This document shows, piece by piece, positions 9,099-18,400 of a stretch of 64,000 bases of DNA (its first letter is position 1; each line of letters starts with the position of its first letter). The stretch is from Spongiactinospora sp. TRM90649 (GTDB taxonomy: Bacteria; Actinomycetota; Actinomycetes; Streptosporangiales; Streptosporangiaceae). A model generated the notes under the pieces. That model was not told where the DNA came from and did not search any database. It saw only the letters and a program-made list of their open reading frames with translations. The stretch covers positions 144,175-208,174 of the forward strand of contig NZ_JARLTC010000020.1 of assembly GCF_029382225.1 (NCBI RefSeq), given 5' to 3'. The position numbers were made by a program, and so were the translations under genes.

Positions 9099-9848
9099 TC
9101 ACCGTCGCACGCCCAGGACGAACGCGACCGGTTCGGCGAATCGGATGTCGGGACCGGGGTAGCGGCCGCGGATCTCGTCGATTCCCCGCTCCAGTTCGGC
9201 GTCGCTGAAGGTGGAGAGTATCGACATGTACCGGCCGCGCACCATCTCGATGTATCGCTCGCGCGTGAACGTGACGGGGAAGCCGTCGTAGGAGATCTCG
9301 ACGTCGAGGCCCGCGTCCGTGAGCGCTCCGGCGACCGTGCCGGGGTCCGGCTGGAGGCGCCGGAAGAGGCGCAGCGCGGCGTCGAACAGGGGGTAGCCGA
9401 GGTCCTGGGGGAGCATGCTGACCAGGAATCTGCCGCCCGGCCGCAGCAGGCGGGTGAGTCCGGCGAGCGTCGCCGGGAGGTCGGGGAGGTGGTGGACGAC
9501 CTCTTTGAGCAGGATCGCGTCGTAGGAGTCGTACGGGAGCGGCACCCTCCCGGCGACGATGTCCTCGGCTCCGGCGCGGAGCGGGACGAGCCGTTCGTCG
9601 GCGGGCAGGTGGCTGAGCATGCCCTCGGAGGGGTCGGCGCAGACCACGGCCTTCGCGTGGACGGCGAGCCCGCGCGAGTAGAGCCCGGTGCCGCAGCCGA
9701 CGTCCAGGACGACGGTGGTGCTGGTCGGCCGGAGCCGCTGGACGATCCCTTCGGTCGTCCATTCGATGAGGGCCGGACTGTAGATCCAGTTTTCCTCGTA
9801 TGTACCGGCGAGCCGGTCATAGTGCGCCCGTGTTGCGTCGCTACGCAC
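9099..9848 (-). CDS. Class I SAM-dependent methyltransferase (UbiE/Methyltransf_11 type)
   Basis: The 249-residue protein carries the SAM-binding motif I VLDVGCGTGLYSRGL (about residues 47-61), an acidic motif II region (VVCADPSEGML) and post-motif LLKEVVHHLPDLPATL, all typical of small-molecule methyltransferases. It lacks the (D/N)PPY motif of DNA adenine methylases and the PC motif of cytosine-5 methylases, so it is not a DISARM methylase. The start is a GTG at 9848. The substrate is unknown. Confidence 0.8.
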   Translation of the reverse strand: MRSDATRAHYDRLAGTYEENWIYSPALIEWTTEGIVQRLRPTSTTVVLDVGCGTGLYSRGLAVHAKAVVCADPSEGMLSHLPADERLVPLRAGAEDIVAGRVPLPYDSYDAILLKEVVHHLPDLPATLAGLTRLLRPGGRFLVSMLPQDLGYPLFDAALRLFRRLQPDPGTVAGALTDAGLDVEISYDGFPVTFTRERYIEMVRGRYMSILSTFSDAELERGIDEIRGRYPGPDIRFAEPVAFVLGVRR

Positions 9849-9913
9849 CAGGCCGTCCTTTCACGACACGGCGACAGGACAACCCTTAGCGTTCATGAAA
9901 AATCCCGGAAGGT

Positions 9914-10030
9914 CTACACAAAGCGGGCGAGGAGTTGGCGGAGGAGGGTGAGGTTGTAGTCGCGGAGGGAGGTGGCCGGGGTGGTGGGGGTGTAGTTGAT
10001 GTAGGAGATGTCGAGGACGATCCGCCGGTC
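9914..10030 (-). pseudogene. C-terminal remnant of an unidentified gene
   Basis: Reading the minus strand back from the TAG at 9914-9916 gives about 38 codons with nearly every third base G or C, encoding a coherent tail that includes the stretch DISYINYTP. No start codon or upstream body exists in this frame, because the coding signal stops where rraA ends (10029). I read it as the 3' end of a gene whose front was lost, perhaps when rraA came to lie here. I cannot name the family. Confidence 0.35.
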
Positions 10031-10532
10031 AGGCCGGGCCACAGGGTGACGTCGCCGGGCACGCGGTCACCAGGATGCCGTCCTCGTCGCTCCACAGTTC
10101 CGCCCCCGGACGGAAGGTGACGCCGCCGAAGCTCACCGGCACGTCGCGCTCGCCCTGCCCGGTCTTGGTGCCCTTGCGCGGGTTAGAGCCGAGCGCCTTC
10201 AGGCCCAGGTCGAGGGTGCGCAGCATGGCGACGTCGCGGACCGCGCCGTTGACGACGACCCCCGACCAACCGGAGGCCATCGCGATCCCGGCGATGACGT
10301 CGCCGACCAGCGCGGTGTGCAGGGAGCCGCCGCCGTCCACGACCAGCACCCGGCCCTCGCCCGGCTCGGACAGGACGGCCTTGAGCAGCGCGTTGTCCTG
10401 GTGGCAGCGCACGGTGGCGATCCGCCCGGAGAAGGCTTGCCGCCCGCCGTACTGGCGGAACTGCAGGTCACAGGAATCGAGCGCGTCGCCGCGCTCGTCG
10501 TAGAGGTCGGCGGTCGCGATGTGCGCGGTCAT
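10029..10532 (-). CDS. rraA: RraA-family protein (RNase E inhibitor-like or HMG/CHA aldolase)
   Basis: This 167-residue protein matches the RraA family: DLYDERGD near the N terminus, VVDGGGSLHTALVGD and GVVVNGAVRDVAMLRTLDLGLKA in the middle, with the conserved G-x(20)-R-D aldolase-type metal site (around GAVRD). Actinomycete members are annotated either as regulators of RNase E activity or as 4-hydroxy-4-methyl-2-oxoglutarate aldolases; sequence alone does not decide. I chose the ATG at 10532 because GAAGGG lies about six bases upstream; a longer form from 10574 adds 14 unconserved residues. A remnant of another gene touches its 3' end. Confidence 0.85.
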   Translation of the reverse strand: MTAHIATADLYDERGDALDSCDLQFRQYGGRQAFSGRIATVRCHQDNALLKAVLSEPGEGRVLVVDGGGSLHTALVGDVIAGIAMASGWSGVVVNGAVRDVAMLRTLDLGLKALGSNPRKGTKTGQGERDVPVSFGGVTFRPGAELWSDEDGILVTACPATSPCGPA

Positions 10533-10608
10533 GTGCGGCCCTTCGGTGGGGGACGGCTCGGCCGTCCCATGCAACCAGAGCGCCGTGCGACCCGGTCGCC
10601 GGGCCGGT

Positions 10609-12312
10609 TCACTCCACTTCGGCGGCCGGAGGCCGGCGCCCCGTCGTGAGCCTCGGGTAGTGCAGGTCGAAGGCCGGTCGCTCGGAGCGGATCCGCGGCA
10701 GCGAGGTGAAGTTGTGCCGGGGCGGCGGGCAGGACGTCGCCCACTCCAGCGAGTTGCCGAACCCCCAGGGGTCGTCGACCTCCACCTTCGGGTACTTCCT
10801 GGCGATCCAGATGTTGAAGAGGAAGGGCAGCGTGGACAGCCCGAGCAGCAGCGCGCCCGCCGAGGAGATCGCGTTGAGGGCGGTGAACCCGTCGCCGGGG
10901 GCGTAGTCGGCGTAGCGGCGCGGCATCCCGATCACCCCGAGCCAGTGGTGCACCAGGAAGGTGGCGTGGAAGCCGATGAACAGCATCCAGAAGTGCACCG
11001 CGCCCACCCGGTCGTTGAGCATCCGGCCGGTGAACTTGGGCCACCAGAAGTAGAACCCGGCGAACATCGCGAACACCACGGTGCCGAACACCACGTAGTG
11101 GAAGTGGGCCACCACGAAGTAGCTGTCGGTGACGTGGAAGTCCAGCGGCGGCGAGGCCAGGATGACGCCGGTCAGGCCGCCGAGCAGGAAGGTGATCAGG
11201 AACCCGACGGCGAACAGCATCGGGGTCTCGAAGCTGAGGTGGCCGCGCCACATCGTGCCGGTCCAGTTGAAGAACTTGACCCCGGTGGGAATCGCGATCA
11301 GGAACGACATGAACGAGAAGAACGGCAGCAGCACCTGTCCGGTGGCGAACATGTGGTGCGCCCACACGGTCATCGACAGCCCGGCGATCGCGATGGTCGC
11401 GCCGATCAGGCCGACGTACCCGAACAACGGCTTGCGGGAGAAGACCGGCAGCACCTCAGTGATGATGCCGAAGAACGGCAGCGCGATGATGTAGACCTCG
11501 GGATGGCCGAAGAACCAGAACAGGTGCTGCCACAGGATGGGCCCGCCGGTGGCCGCGTCGTAGATGTGGGTGCCGAGCTTGCGGTCCGCCGCCAGCGCGA
11601 GCAGCGCCCCGGTGAGCACCGGGAAGGCCATCAGCACCAGCACCGAGGTCAGCAGGACGTTCCACGTGAAGACCGACATCCGGAACATCGCCATGCCGGG
11701 GGCGCGCATGCAGATGATGGTCGTGATGAAGTTGACCGAGCCGAGGATGGTGCCCAGGCCCGACAGTGCCAGCCCCATGATCCACAGGTCGCCGCCCGGA
11801 TAGGGCGAGTAGTCGACGTTCGACAGCGGGGCGTAGGCGGTCCAGCCGAACGACGCGGCCCCGTTGGGCGTGAGGAACCCGCTCAGCACCATCAGCCCGC
11901 CGAACAGGAACAGCCAGTAGCTGGCCATGTTGAGCCGGGGGAACGCCACGTCGGGCGAGCCGATCTGGAGCGGCATGATCACGTTCGCGAACCCGGTGAA
12001 CAGCGGGGTGGCGAACAGCAGCAGCATGATCGCGCCATGCATGGTGAAGAGCTGGTTGTACTGCTCGCGCGTGACGAGCTGGAGGTCGGGCGCGGCCAGC
12101 TCGGCCCGGATGATCATCGCCATGATCCCGGCGATCAGGAAGAACACGAACGAGGTGATCAGGTAGAGGTAGCCGATCACCTTGTGGTCGGTGGTGGTCA
12201 TCCAGGAAACGAGCAGATCGCCCTTCGGCCTGCGATGGCGCGCAGGCGCGAGGGCGAGGTCATCCTGGGACGGGTCGACCCTGGTCACGTTCATCTCCCG
12301 GCGGACGGCCAT
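10609..12312 (-). CDS. ctaD: Cytochrome c oxidase subunit I
   Basis: The 567-residue protein is an aa3-type haem-copper oxidase subunit I, the catalytic subunit that reduces oxygen and pumps protons in the cytoplasmic membrane. It has about twelve transmembrane helices and all metal ligands: TMHGAIM (haem a ligand), HPEVY (Cu-B His with the cross-linked Tyr), HH in VWAHHMFATG (Cu-B) and HFHYVV (haem a3 and haem a). Subunits II and III and the bc1 genes are not in the window, so this is a stand-alone ctaD, as found in many actinomycetes. The start at 12312 or the ATG at 12294 are both possible; neither has a good ribosome site. Confidence 0.95.
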   Translation of the reverse strand: MAVRREMNVTRVDPSQDDLALAPARHRRPKGDLLVSWMTTTDHKVIGYLYLITSFVFFLIAGIMAMIIRAELAAPDLQLVTREQYNQLFTMHGAIMLLLFATPLFTGFANVIMPLQIGSPDVAFPRLNMASYWLFLFGGLMVLSGFLTPNGAASFGWTAYAPLSNVDYSPYPGGDLWIMGLALSGLGTILGSVNFITTIICMRAPGMAMFRMSVFTWNVLLTSVLVLMAFPVLTGALLALAADRKLGTHIYDAATGGPILWQHLFWFFGHPEVYIIALPFFGIITEVLPVFSRKPLFGYVGLIGATIAIAGLSMTVWAHHMFATGQVLLPFFSFMSFLIAIPTGVKFFNWTGTMWRGHLSFETPMLFAVGFLITFLLGGLTGVILASPPLDFHVTDSYFVVAHFHYVVFGTVVFAMFAGFYFWWPKFTGRMLNDRVGAVHFWMLFIGFHATFLVHHWLGVIGMPRRYADYAPGDGFTALNAISSAGALLLGLSTLPFLFNIWIARKYPKVEVDDPWGFGNSLEWATSCPPPRHNFTSLPRIRSERPAFDLHYPRLTTGRRPPAAEVE

Positions 12313-12660
12313 CGCGTGCGGCGCTCATGCCCACGCTGACCTGCGGAAAAACGGCGGATCAAGCCGTCGCGGGCATTTTCGGTCGTCACATGGCAGTGAA
12401 CGGACCGGCGCTATACCTCGTGGCCCCGCGCAACTCAGGGGAGGGTGAGATCGGTGACGGTCAGCCGGTGGTCGTCCGAGGGCATGGTGATCGCCCGGAA
12501 CCCGCGCACCGCGATCCGCCCCGGGGGAGCAGGAACACCGCGAACAGCCCCACGCTTGACCGGGTGGGTAGCGTCGTTGCGGGGGCTGGACGGTGGCGCT
12601 CGGGACGGCAGGGGTGGTCAGGTCCTATATTGGACACGTTCGCTGGGAGAGGATCTGCAG
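12313..12660. other. Divergent promoter region with a possible gene remnant
   Basis: This 348-base gap lies between ctaD and the methyltransferase gene at 12661. It must hold both promoters, but I see no clear hexamers. On the minus strand, 12436 to about 12520 encodes a coding-like tail (GRIAVRGF...TLP, then TGA) with high third-position GC. The coding signal continues upstream in another frame (GLFAVFLLP) after a CCCCCGGGG run. It may be a frameshifted fragment of a lost gene; the evidence is weak. Confidence 0.25.
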
Positions 12661-13527
12661 ATGGCATCGGCTCTCCGTCGAGTGCTGGTCATCCGCGCGG
12701 GCGAGCAGGCGTCTCTTGCCGCTGGTCCGTTGCGTGTCGCCGGGCTCGATGTGCACGAATACGAGACCGCCGCCGACCTCGACGGCTACAGCGGCCTGCT
12801 GGCCGTCGACGCCGAGGCGGTGCCGCACCTGCTGAGTCAGGCGCGGGCCGCGGGGCTGCCGCTGCTCACCGGGCCGTTGAGCCCCGAGCGGCTGGCCGCG
12901 TTCGCGGCGCTGGTCGCCGACTCGCCCGCCTATCGGTCGGCCGAGGGCACCCGGGCGTTCTTCTCGGCGCGTGCGGCGACCTGGGAGGAGAAGTTCCCCG
13001 ACGACGGCCCGGCCTTCGCGGCGGCGATCGCCGAGCTGGCCCCGGTGGCGGGCGGCACGGTGCTCGACGCCGGGTGCGGCACCGGCAGGGCGATGCCGCT
13101 GCTGCGCGAGGCCGTGACCGCCGAGGGGCGGGTGATCGGCGCCGACCTGACGCCGGAGATGATCGCCTCGGCGCGCGAGCGGGGCCGTGCCGCCTGGGGC
13201 ACGCTGCTGATCGCCGACGTCGCCCGGCTGCCGCTGCGCGACCGGGCGGTCGACGCGGTGCTCGCGGCGGGCCTGCTGTCCCACCTGCCCGATCCGGCCG
13301 CCGTGCTGGCCGAGCTGGCACGGATCGCCGCTCCTGGGGCACGGCTGGCACTCTTCCACCCGGTCGGGCGCGCCGTGCTGGCCGCCCGTCACGGCCGCCG
13401 TCTCACTCCGGCCGACCCCCGCGCCGAGCGCAACCTGCGTCCGATGCTCACCGGCTCCGGCTGGTCCCTCATCGCCTACGACGACACCGACACCCGGTAC
13501 CTGGCGCTCGCCGTCCGATCCCGCTGA
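12661..13527 (+). CDS. Class I SAM-dependent methyltransferase with an N-terminal extension
   Basis: From the ATG at 12661, which has GAGAGG eight bases upstream, the protein has 288 residues. The first 110 form an alpha/beta segment without a recognised domain (LVIRAGEQASLAAGPLRVAGLDV...). The C-terminal part has SAM motif I (VLDAGCGTGRAMPLL), an acidic motif (IGADLTPEMIASARE) and motif III-like AAGLLSHLPDPAAVL. It is likely a small-molecule methyltransferase of the Methyltransf_11 type; the substrate is unknown. An open frame extends upstream to 12445, but that part lacks coding character. Confidence 0.8.
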   Translation: MASALRRVLVIRAGEQASLAAGPLRVAGLDVHEYETAADLDGYSGLLAVDAEAVPHLLSQARAAGLPLLTGPLSPERLAAFAALVADSPAYRSAEGTRAFFSARAATWEEKFPDDGPAFAAAIAELAPVAGGTVLDAGCGTGRAMPLLREAVTAEGRVIGADLTPEMIASARERGRAAWGTLLIADVARLPLRDRAVDAVLAAGLLSHLPDPAAVLAELARIAAPGARLALFHPVGRAVLAARHGRRLTPADPRAERNLRPMLTGSGWSLIAYDDTDTRYLALAVRSR

Positions 13528-13634
13528 CCCGCCGGAGCCGCCGAACCCGCGTGCTCTGACAGGGAGTCGGTTGCACGGTAAGTGGTCCTGTGGTCTCTTG
13601 TGATCGTGGTTCCTCCCTTTGGAGGCGATTTCAA

Positions 13635-14303
13635 GTGGGACGTGTGCTGGTCGTCGAGGACGACGACAAGATCGCCCGGCTCGTCGCCCGTGCGCTCCGC
13701 GACAACGGGCACAGCGTGGACATCGCCGGGAACGGTCACGACGGCCTCGGAGCCGCCCTGGCGGGAGACTTCGACCTCGTGGTGCTCGACCTGATGCTGC
13801 CCGGCCTGGGCGGCGGTCAGGTGCTCGAACGGCTGCTGGAGAGCAGGCCGGAGCAGCGCGTGCTGGTGTTGTCGGCCATGTCGGAGATCGCCGTCCGGGT
13901 CGCCTGCCTGGACGCGGGCGCCGCCGACTTCGTCGGCAAGCCGTTCGCGCTGGCCGAGCTGGTGGCGCGGGTGCACACCCGGCTGCGGGCGCAGGCGCCC
14001 GGCGCGGCCAGGCGGTGGCTGTCGGCGGGGCCGGTGCGGCTGGACCTGCGGATGCGCCGGGCGGTCGTGAACGACAGGCAGGTCGAGCTGTCGTTCCGGG
14101 AGTTCCTGCTCGTGCAGCACCTGATGCGGCGCGCGGGGCAGGCGTGCAGCCGGGCCGAGCTGCTGGCCGACGTCTGGGGGATGACCTTCCACCCGGGCAG
14201 CAACGTGGTGGACGTCTGCGTACGGCGGCTGCGCACCAAGCTCGACACCCCCGACCGAGTGGAGACGGTACGGCATGTCGGTTACCGGTTCGTCACGGAC
14301 TAG
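13635..14303 (+). CDS. OmpR/PhoB-family response regulator
   Basis: A receiver domain (acidic pocket VVEDDDK, phospho-acceptor Asp in VVLDLMLPG, Lys in VGKPF) is followed by a winged-helix Trans_reg_C domain ending VETVRHVGYRFV, 222 residues in all. I place the start at the GTG at 13635 because GGAGG lies nine bases upstream and the receiver begins at once (GRVLVVEDD). The 3' end overlaps the histidine kinase gene by 29 bases. The copper-protein operon starts soon after the kinase, behind direct repeats with an 11-base period that suit this regulator class, so it is the likely target. Confidence 0.92.
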   Translation: MGRVLVVEDDDKIARLVARALRDNGHSVDIAGNGHDGLGAALAGDFDLVVLDLMLPGLGGGQVLERLLESRPEQRVLVLSAMSEIAVRVACLDAGAADFVGKPFALAELVARVHTRLRAQAPGAARRWLSAGPVRLDLRMRRAVVNDRQVELSFREFLLVQHLMRRAGQACSRAELLADVWGMTFHPGSNVVDVCVRRLRTKLDTPDRVETVRHVGYRFVTD

Positions 14304-15339
14304 CCGCCTGCTCACCGTCGGGTGGGCGGCGAGCGCGGTGATCAACCTCGGGCTCATGTACGCCTTCCCCGACAGCGGAACCGTCCCGTTCCACCTGGTG
14401 TGGATAGGTCTGTCGCTGATCTATGGCTTCGTCCTGTGGAGCCCGCTCGCCATGATCCTGGTGCTGTGCTCGGTGACGCTCAGCACCGGCGCGGTCCTGG
14501 TCCGGCAGGCCACCGACGAGCTGGTCCACTGGGAGGAGGTCACCGAGGTTCCGCTGATGTCGGCGGTCTTCGCGGTGATGGTCTGGCACGTGCGCAGCCG
14601 TCAGGTGGCCCTCGACCAGGTCCGCCGGATGGCCGAGGCGGAGCGCAGGCACGCCGAGCGCAGGCACCTGTTCGTCCGGCTGGCCTCGCACGAGCTGCGC
14701 ACGCCGATCACGGTGGCGCGCGGCTACGCCGAGCTGGTCTCCGGGGCGGTGGACGACGCGGCGCGGGCGGACCTGGCGATCGTCGTGGAGGAGCTGGACA
14801 AGCTCGCCAGGATCAGCCAGCGCCTGGTCACGCTCATGCGGGTGGACGACGAGCACCGCCTGACCGTGGGCGACGTGGACGCGGCGGTGGCCAGGATCGT
14901 GCGGCGGTGGGAGCCGACCGCGCCCCGGGACTGGTCGGTGCGGACGTCCGTGGGGCGCATGCCGTTCAACGAGGAGCGGCTGGAGGCCGCGCTGGACAGC
15001 CTGCTGGAGAACGCGGTGCGCTTCACCGGGGAGGGCGACTCGGTGGCGGTGGCCGCGTTCGTCGAGGGGACCGACTGGGTGGTGGAGGTCGCCGACTCCG
15101 GCGTGGGCATGACGCCGGAGCGGGCGGCCGAGCTGACCACGGCCCTGGAGCCGCCGCTGCCCACCTCCACCGGCAGCGGCCTCGGCCTGGCCATCGCCCG
15201 GACGGTCGTCGAGGCGTGGGGCGGCGAGCTGCTGGTGTCGGGACGCCCGGGAGCCGGGACCGTCGTGACGCTGCGCGTCCCGATCCCCGGCGACGGCCGT
15301 GACGGCCTGTCCACCTCCGCCGCGTCCATGTCCGCATGA
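14275..15339 (+). CDS. Sensor histidine kinase, partner of the OmpR-type regulator
   Basis: The 354-residue protein has three or four N-terminal transmembrane helices (about residues 12-110) with almost no extracytoplasmic sensor loop, then a linker rich in E and R, HisKA (LASHELRTPITVARGYAEL, phospho-His near 142) and HATPase_c with the N box LLENAVRF, G1 DSGVGM and G2 GSGLGLAIA. It overlaps the regulator gene, so the two are translated together. The lack of a large sensor loop suggests it detects something in or at the membrane. The signal is unknown; copper or redox stress would fit the neighbours but is inference. Confidence 0.92.
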   Translation: MSVTGSSRTSRLLTVGWAASAVINLGLMYAFPDSGTVPFHLVWIGLSLIYGFVLWSPLAMILVLCSVTLSTGAVLVRQATDELVHWEEVTEVPLMSAVFAVMVWHVRSRQVALDQVRRMAEAERRHAERRHLFVRLASHELRTPITVARGYAELVSGAVDDAARADLAIVVEELDKLARISQRLVTLMRVDDEHRLTVGDVDAAVARIVRRWEPTAPRDWSVRTSVGRMPFNEERLEAALDSLLENAVRFTGEGDSVAVAAFVEGTDWVVEVADSGVGMTPERAAELTTALEPPLPTSTGSGLGLAIARTVVEAWGGELLVSGRPGAGTVVTLRVPIPGDGRDGLSTSAASMSA

Positions 15340-15437
15340 CACCGGGATGACGGGCGGGATGACGGCGCGACTCGACCGCACAGCGGCCCGATCAATGCTC
15401 TGACCTGCGCACCCGGCCGAATCACCGGCCGAGCCGG

Positions 15438-15467
15438 CAGATGACAGTCAGATGACAGGCCTGTCAT
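15438..15467. promoter_or_regulatory. Pho-box-like repeats before the copper-protein operon
   Basis: CAGATGACAG occurs twice (15438-15447 and 15449-15458) with an 11-base period. On the minus strand this reads CTGTCAT-N4-CTGTCAT, the classic spacing of OmpR/PhoB half-sites. A third CTGTCAT on the plus strand makes the perfect 16-base palindrome ATGACAGGCCTGTCAT (15452-15467). The site lies directly at the start of the giant secreted-protein gene and about 100 bases after the kinase gene. It is a strong candidate operator for the adjacent response regulator. Confidence 0.6.
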
Positions 15468-18400
15468 GATGCGTGGCCGACCCCCGGCCCCCGGCCGGAT
15501 GATCCTGCGCATGCGAGGTCGAAGGATACGCCGCACGTCCCGCACCGCGCTGTGGGCGGCGGTGTTCGCGTTGCTCGCGGGCCTGCTGCCCGCCGTCGTC
15601 GAACTCCCGGCCGCCGCCGAGCGGCGGTCCGGGACCGGGGCCGGGTCGATCACGGTCGAGGCCCGGGATCTGACCACCGGGTCGGTGCTGCCGGAGTTCC
15701 AGTTCCTGGTGAACCAGGACAACACCCGGCTGCCCAAGGACCCCGACCCGGCCCTGCGGACCGGCCTGGCCGCCACCGAGAGCCACAGCGCCCTCGTGGC
15801 CAGGGGAGACCAGGACTCGCCGTCGCTCACACTCCCCGACGGCCGGTACCTCATCTCGATCCGGGCCAAGGGCCACAAGATGTGGGGACGGCACATCACC
15901 CTGCCCAGGGACGCGGGCACGGTGCGGATCGACATGTCGGAGGCGAGCGAGGCCAAGCCGCTGCCGCTGGGCAAGATCCGGGTCTTCGTCTTCAACGACG
16001 ATCAGTGGACCAACAGCGCCCCCGACGTGGGCGAGGCCGGCCTCGAAGGGTTCCAGATCACCCTTGAGGAGCAGACCAACAGCCAGGTCACCGTGGACTA
16101 CCACAACCGGCCGCTGTGCGGGGGCGTCTGCCGCACGGCCGCCGACGGGTTCGTCCAGGTGGACGACCTGGGGCCGGCCACCTACTTCGTGTACGTGACG
16201 CCGCCCGACAAGTGCGGTCCCGGCGGCACCGGAGAGTGGCTGCAGACCACCACCTTCGACGGCGGGTTCGGCGTGCAGGCCGGTGTCGAGGAGGGCAGCG
16301 ACGGCACCGGCGCGCCCGGCGAGGCCCTGTGGGAGCCCCCGGACCGGCGCACCGGCTACTGGTTCGGGTTCGTCTGCTCGGCCACCGGCTTCGCGAACCC
16401 GGGCACCGGCACGATCGAGGGCACCGCCAGGAACTGGAAGGCGTGGCCGCCGTTCGAGGTGCTCACCACGGCCGAGCCGGTCGGGCGGCCCTACGTCGCG
16501 CTGACCGACACCTCCAACGACACCACGGTGCACGTCGGCCGGGGCGACGAGGACGGCGGCTTCAGCATCCCGCGCGTCCCCGCGGGGTCGTACATCCTGT
16601 CGATCTGGGACGAACAGCTCGCCCACATCATCCGCTTCCTGCCGGTGACGGTCGGCAGGGGGCAACGGGTGCGGCTCGGCGACGTCGGCGTGTCCCGCTG
16701 GTTCGGCTGGCTGTCCGGCCACGTCTACCAGGACGGCGGGCTCTCCTCGAACGGCGCTCCGCTGCCCCCCGGCAGCAAGGGCAATGGCATACGCGACTGC
16801 GCGGACCTCGCCGACGAGGCGAGCTGCGAGCCGCCCATCCCGAACACCGACGTGGACCAGCGCTGGCGGGACGGCTCGATCAAGGAGACCACGTTCACCG
16901 ACCCGCACGGCCGCTACGAGTACACGCTGGCCGAGGGCGGCCCGCTGGGCAAGTGGTTCATCGGCGAGGTGGGCTTCTCCCGCTTCGGCACCACCGGCGC
17001 GTCCGTCCGCGACGAGTACGACCCGGCCAAGGTCACCCGCGTGCCGTCCGATGTGGGCGGCGGCCTGCTCACCAACCAGCTTCTCGTGGAGGGCCACCGG
17101 GGCGAGGTGGACTGGGGCAAGTACCAGTACGCGCCCGACGAGACCGGCCAGATCGTCGGCATCGCCTACCTGGCCACCACCCGCAACGAGTTCGACGCCA
17201 GGCTGCAGGCCCACGAGAACTACGAGCCGGGGATCCCGGGCGTGACCGTGCGGCTGGAGGGGCTCGGCCCGGACGGGAAGCCCAACACCGCCGACGACCA
17301 GGTGCTCAACGAGTACGTCACCGACCGCTGGCGGGCGTCGGCGGGCTGCGACGTGCGCGACAAGGACGGCACGGACGTCAGCGCCGAGCTGAACCCCATG
17401 ATCGGCCCGCACTGCGTCGAGGTGCCCGCCACCGGCGTCGAGACCAGGGACGCCGCCTTCGACGGCGGCTACGCCTTCGCCGACCACTGCCCGCCCGCCA
17501 CCGGCGGCTTCGGCCACCGCGACGAGGACGGCGAGACCGTGTGCGCGGACGGCAGCGCCCCCGTCCCGCTCACCGCCGGCACCTACATCACCCACGTCCT
17601 GATGCCCACCGCTCAGGGCGACACTCGGCCGTGCAACCCGGCGGGCGAGAAGTTCGTGAGCGGCACCGGTGGCACCGGCTGCCTGTACCGGCCGGTGCGC
17701 GAGGAGGACGTCAACGTCGATCTCGGCGCGCAGTTCCCGCCCGCGCTCCCGCCTCCCGCGTGCACGGGCGACCAGCACGTCATCGACCAGTCCACGCTGA
17801 CCCCGCGCAGTCCCTACCACGGGGTGGAGCCCAGTCCGCAGCGCCCGCTGTGCGACAAGCGGCTGGTCGTGCTGCAGAGGCGGCAGAACGCCAACGCCGA
17901 CTTCTTCCTGATGAGCGACTTCAAGAACGGCCCCGACGTGTCGCCGCCCGGCCGGATCGTCGGCCTGGTCGCCGACGACCTGCGGTTCGAACCGGACAAC
18001 AAGTCGCTGTGGTACGGCGAGGAGCGTCCGCTCAGCGACATTCCGGTCGGGATCCGCGACTACAACTGGCGGCTGATCACCACCGTCTCGACCAGCGAGC
18101 ACGGCGCGTACGAGGCGCTGCTGCCCTCGACGGAGACCTACAACTGCCCGATCCCGCAGGGGCCGTGCCCGGGGATGTACGTGGTGGTGGTCAACGACCC
18201 GGGGGACAAGAGCGCCCCGAACCCCAACTACGACCCCGACTACCTGACCGCCGCCCTCGCCTGGGACGTCTGGCCGGGCCTGACCACCCAGCTCGACACC
18301 CCGCTCGACCCGATCTCCGGCGTGGCCTGCGAGCTGCCGCCGAACACCCCGGAGCTGCTCCAGGTGAGCAGGCCGTACACCAGCGCCGGTGACTCCGCCG

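Noticed and set aside
9099..9848. Considered as the missing DISARM methyltransferase
   Set aside because: It lacks DPPY/NPPY and PC motifs and a target-recognition region; it is of the small-molecule UbiE type.
8364..9959. A 531-codon plus-strand frame crossing three minus-strand genes
   Set aside because: It spans several genes and intergenic gaps in the opposite direction and has no protein family features.
10519..12339. A 606-codon plus-strand frame opposite ctaD, and similar long frames at 46604-48877 and 38544-40379
   Set aside because: All lie antisense to well-recognised genes and have low-complexity composition.
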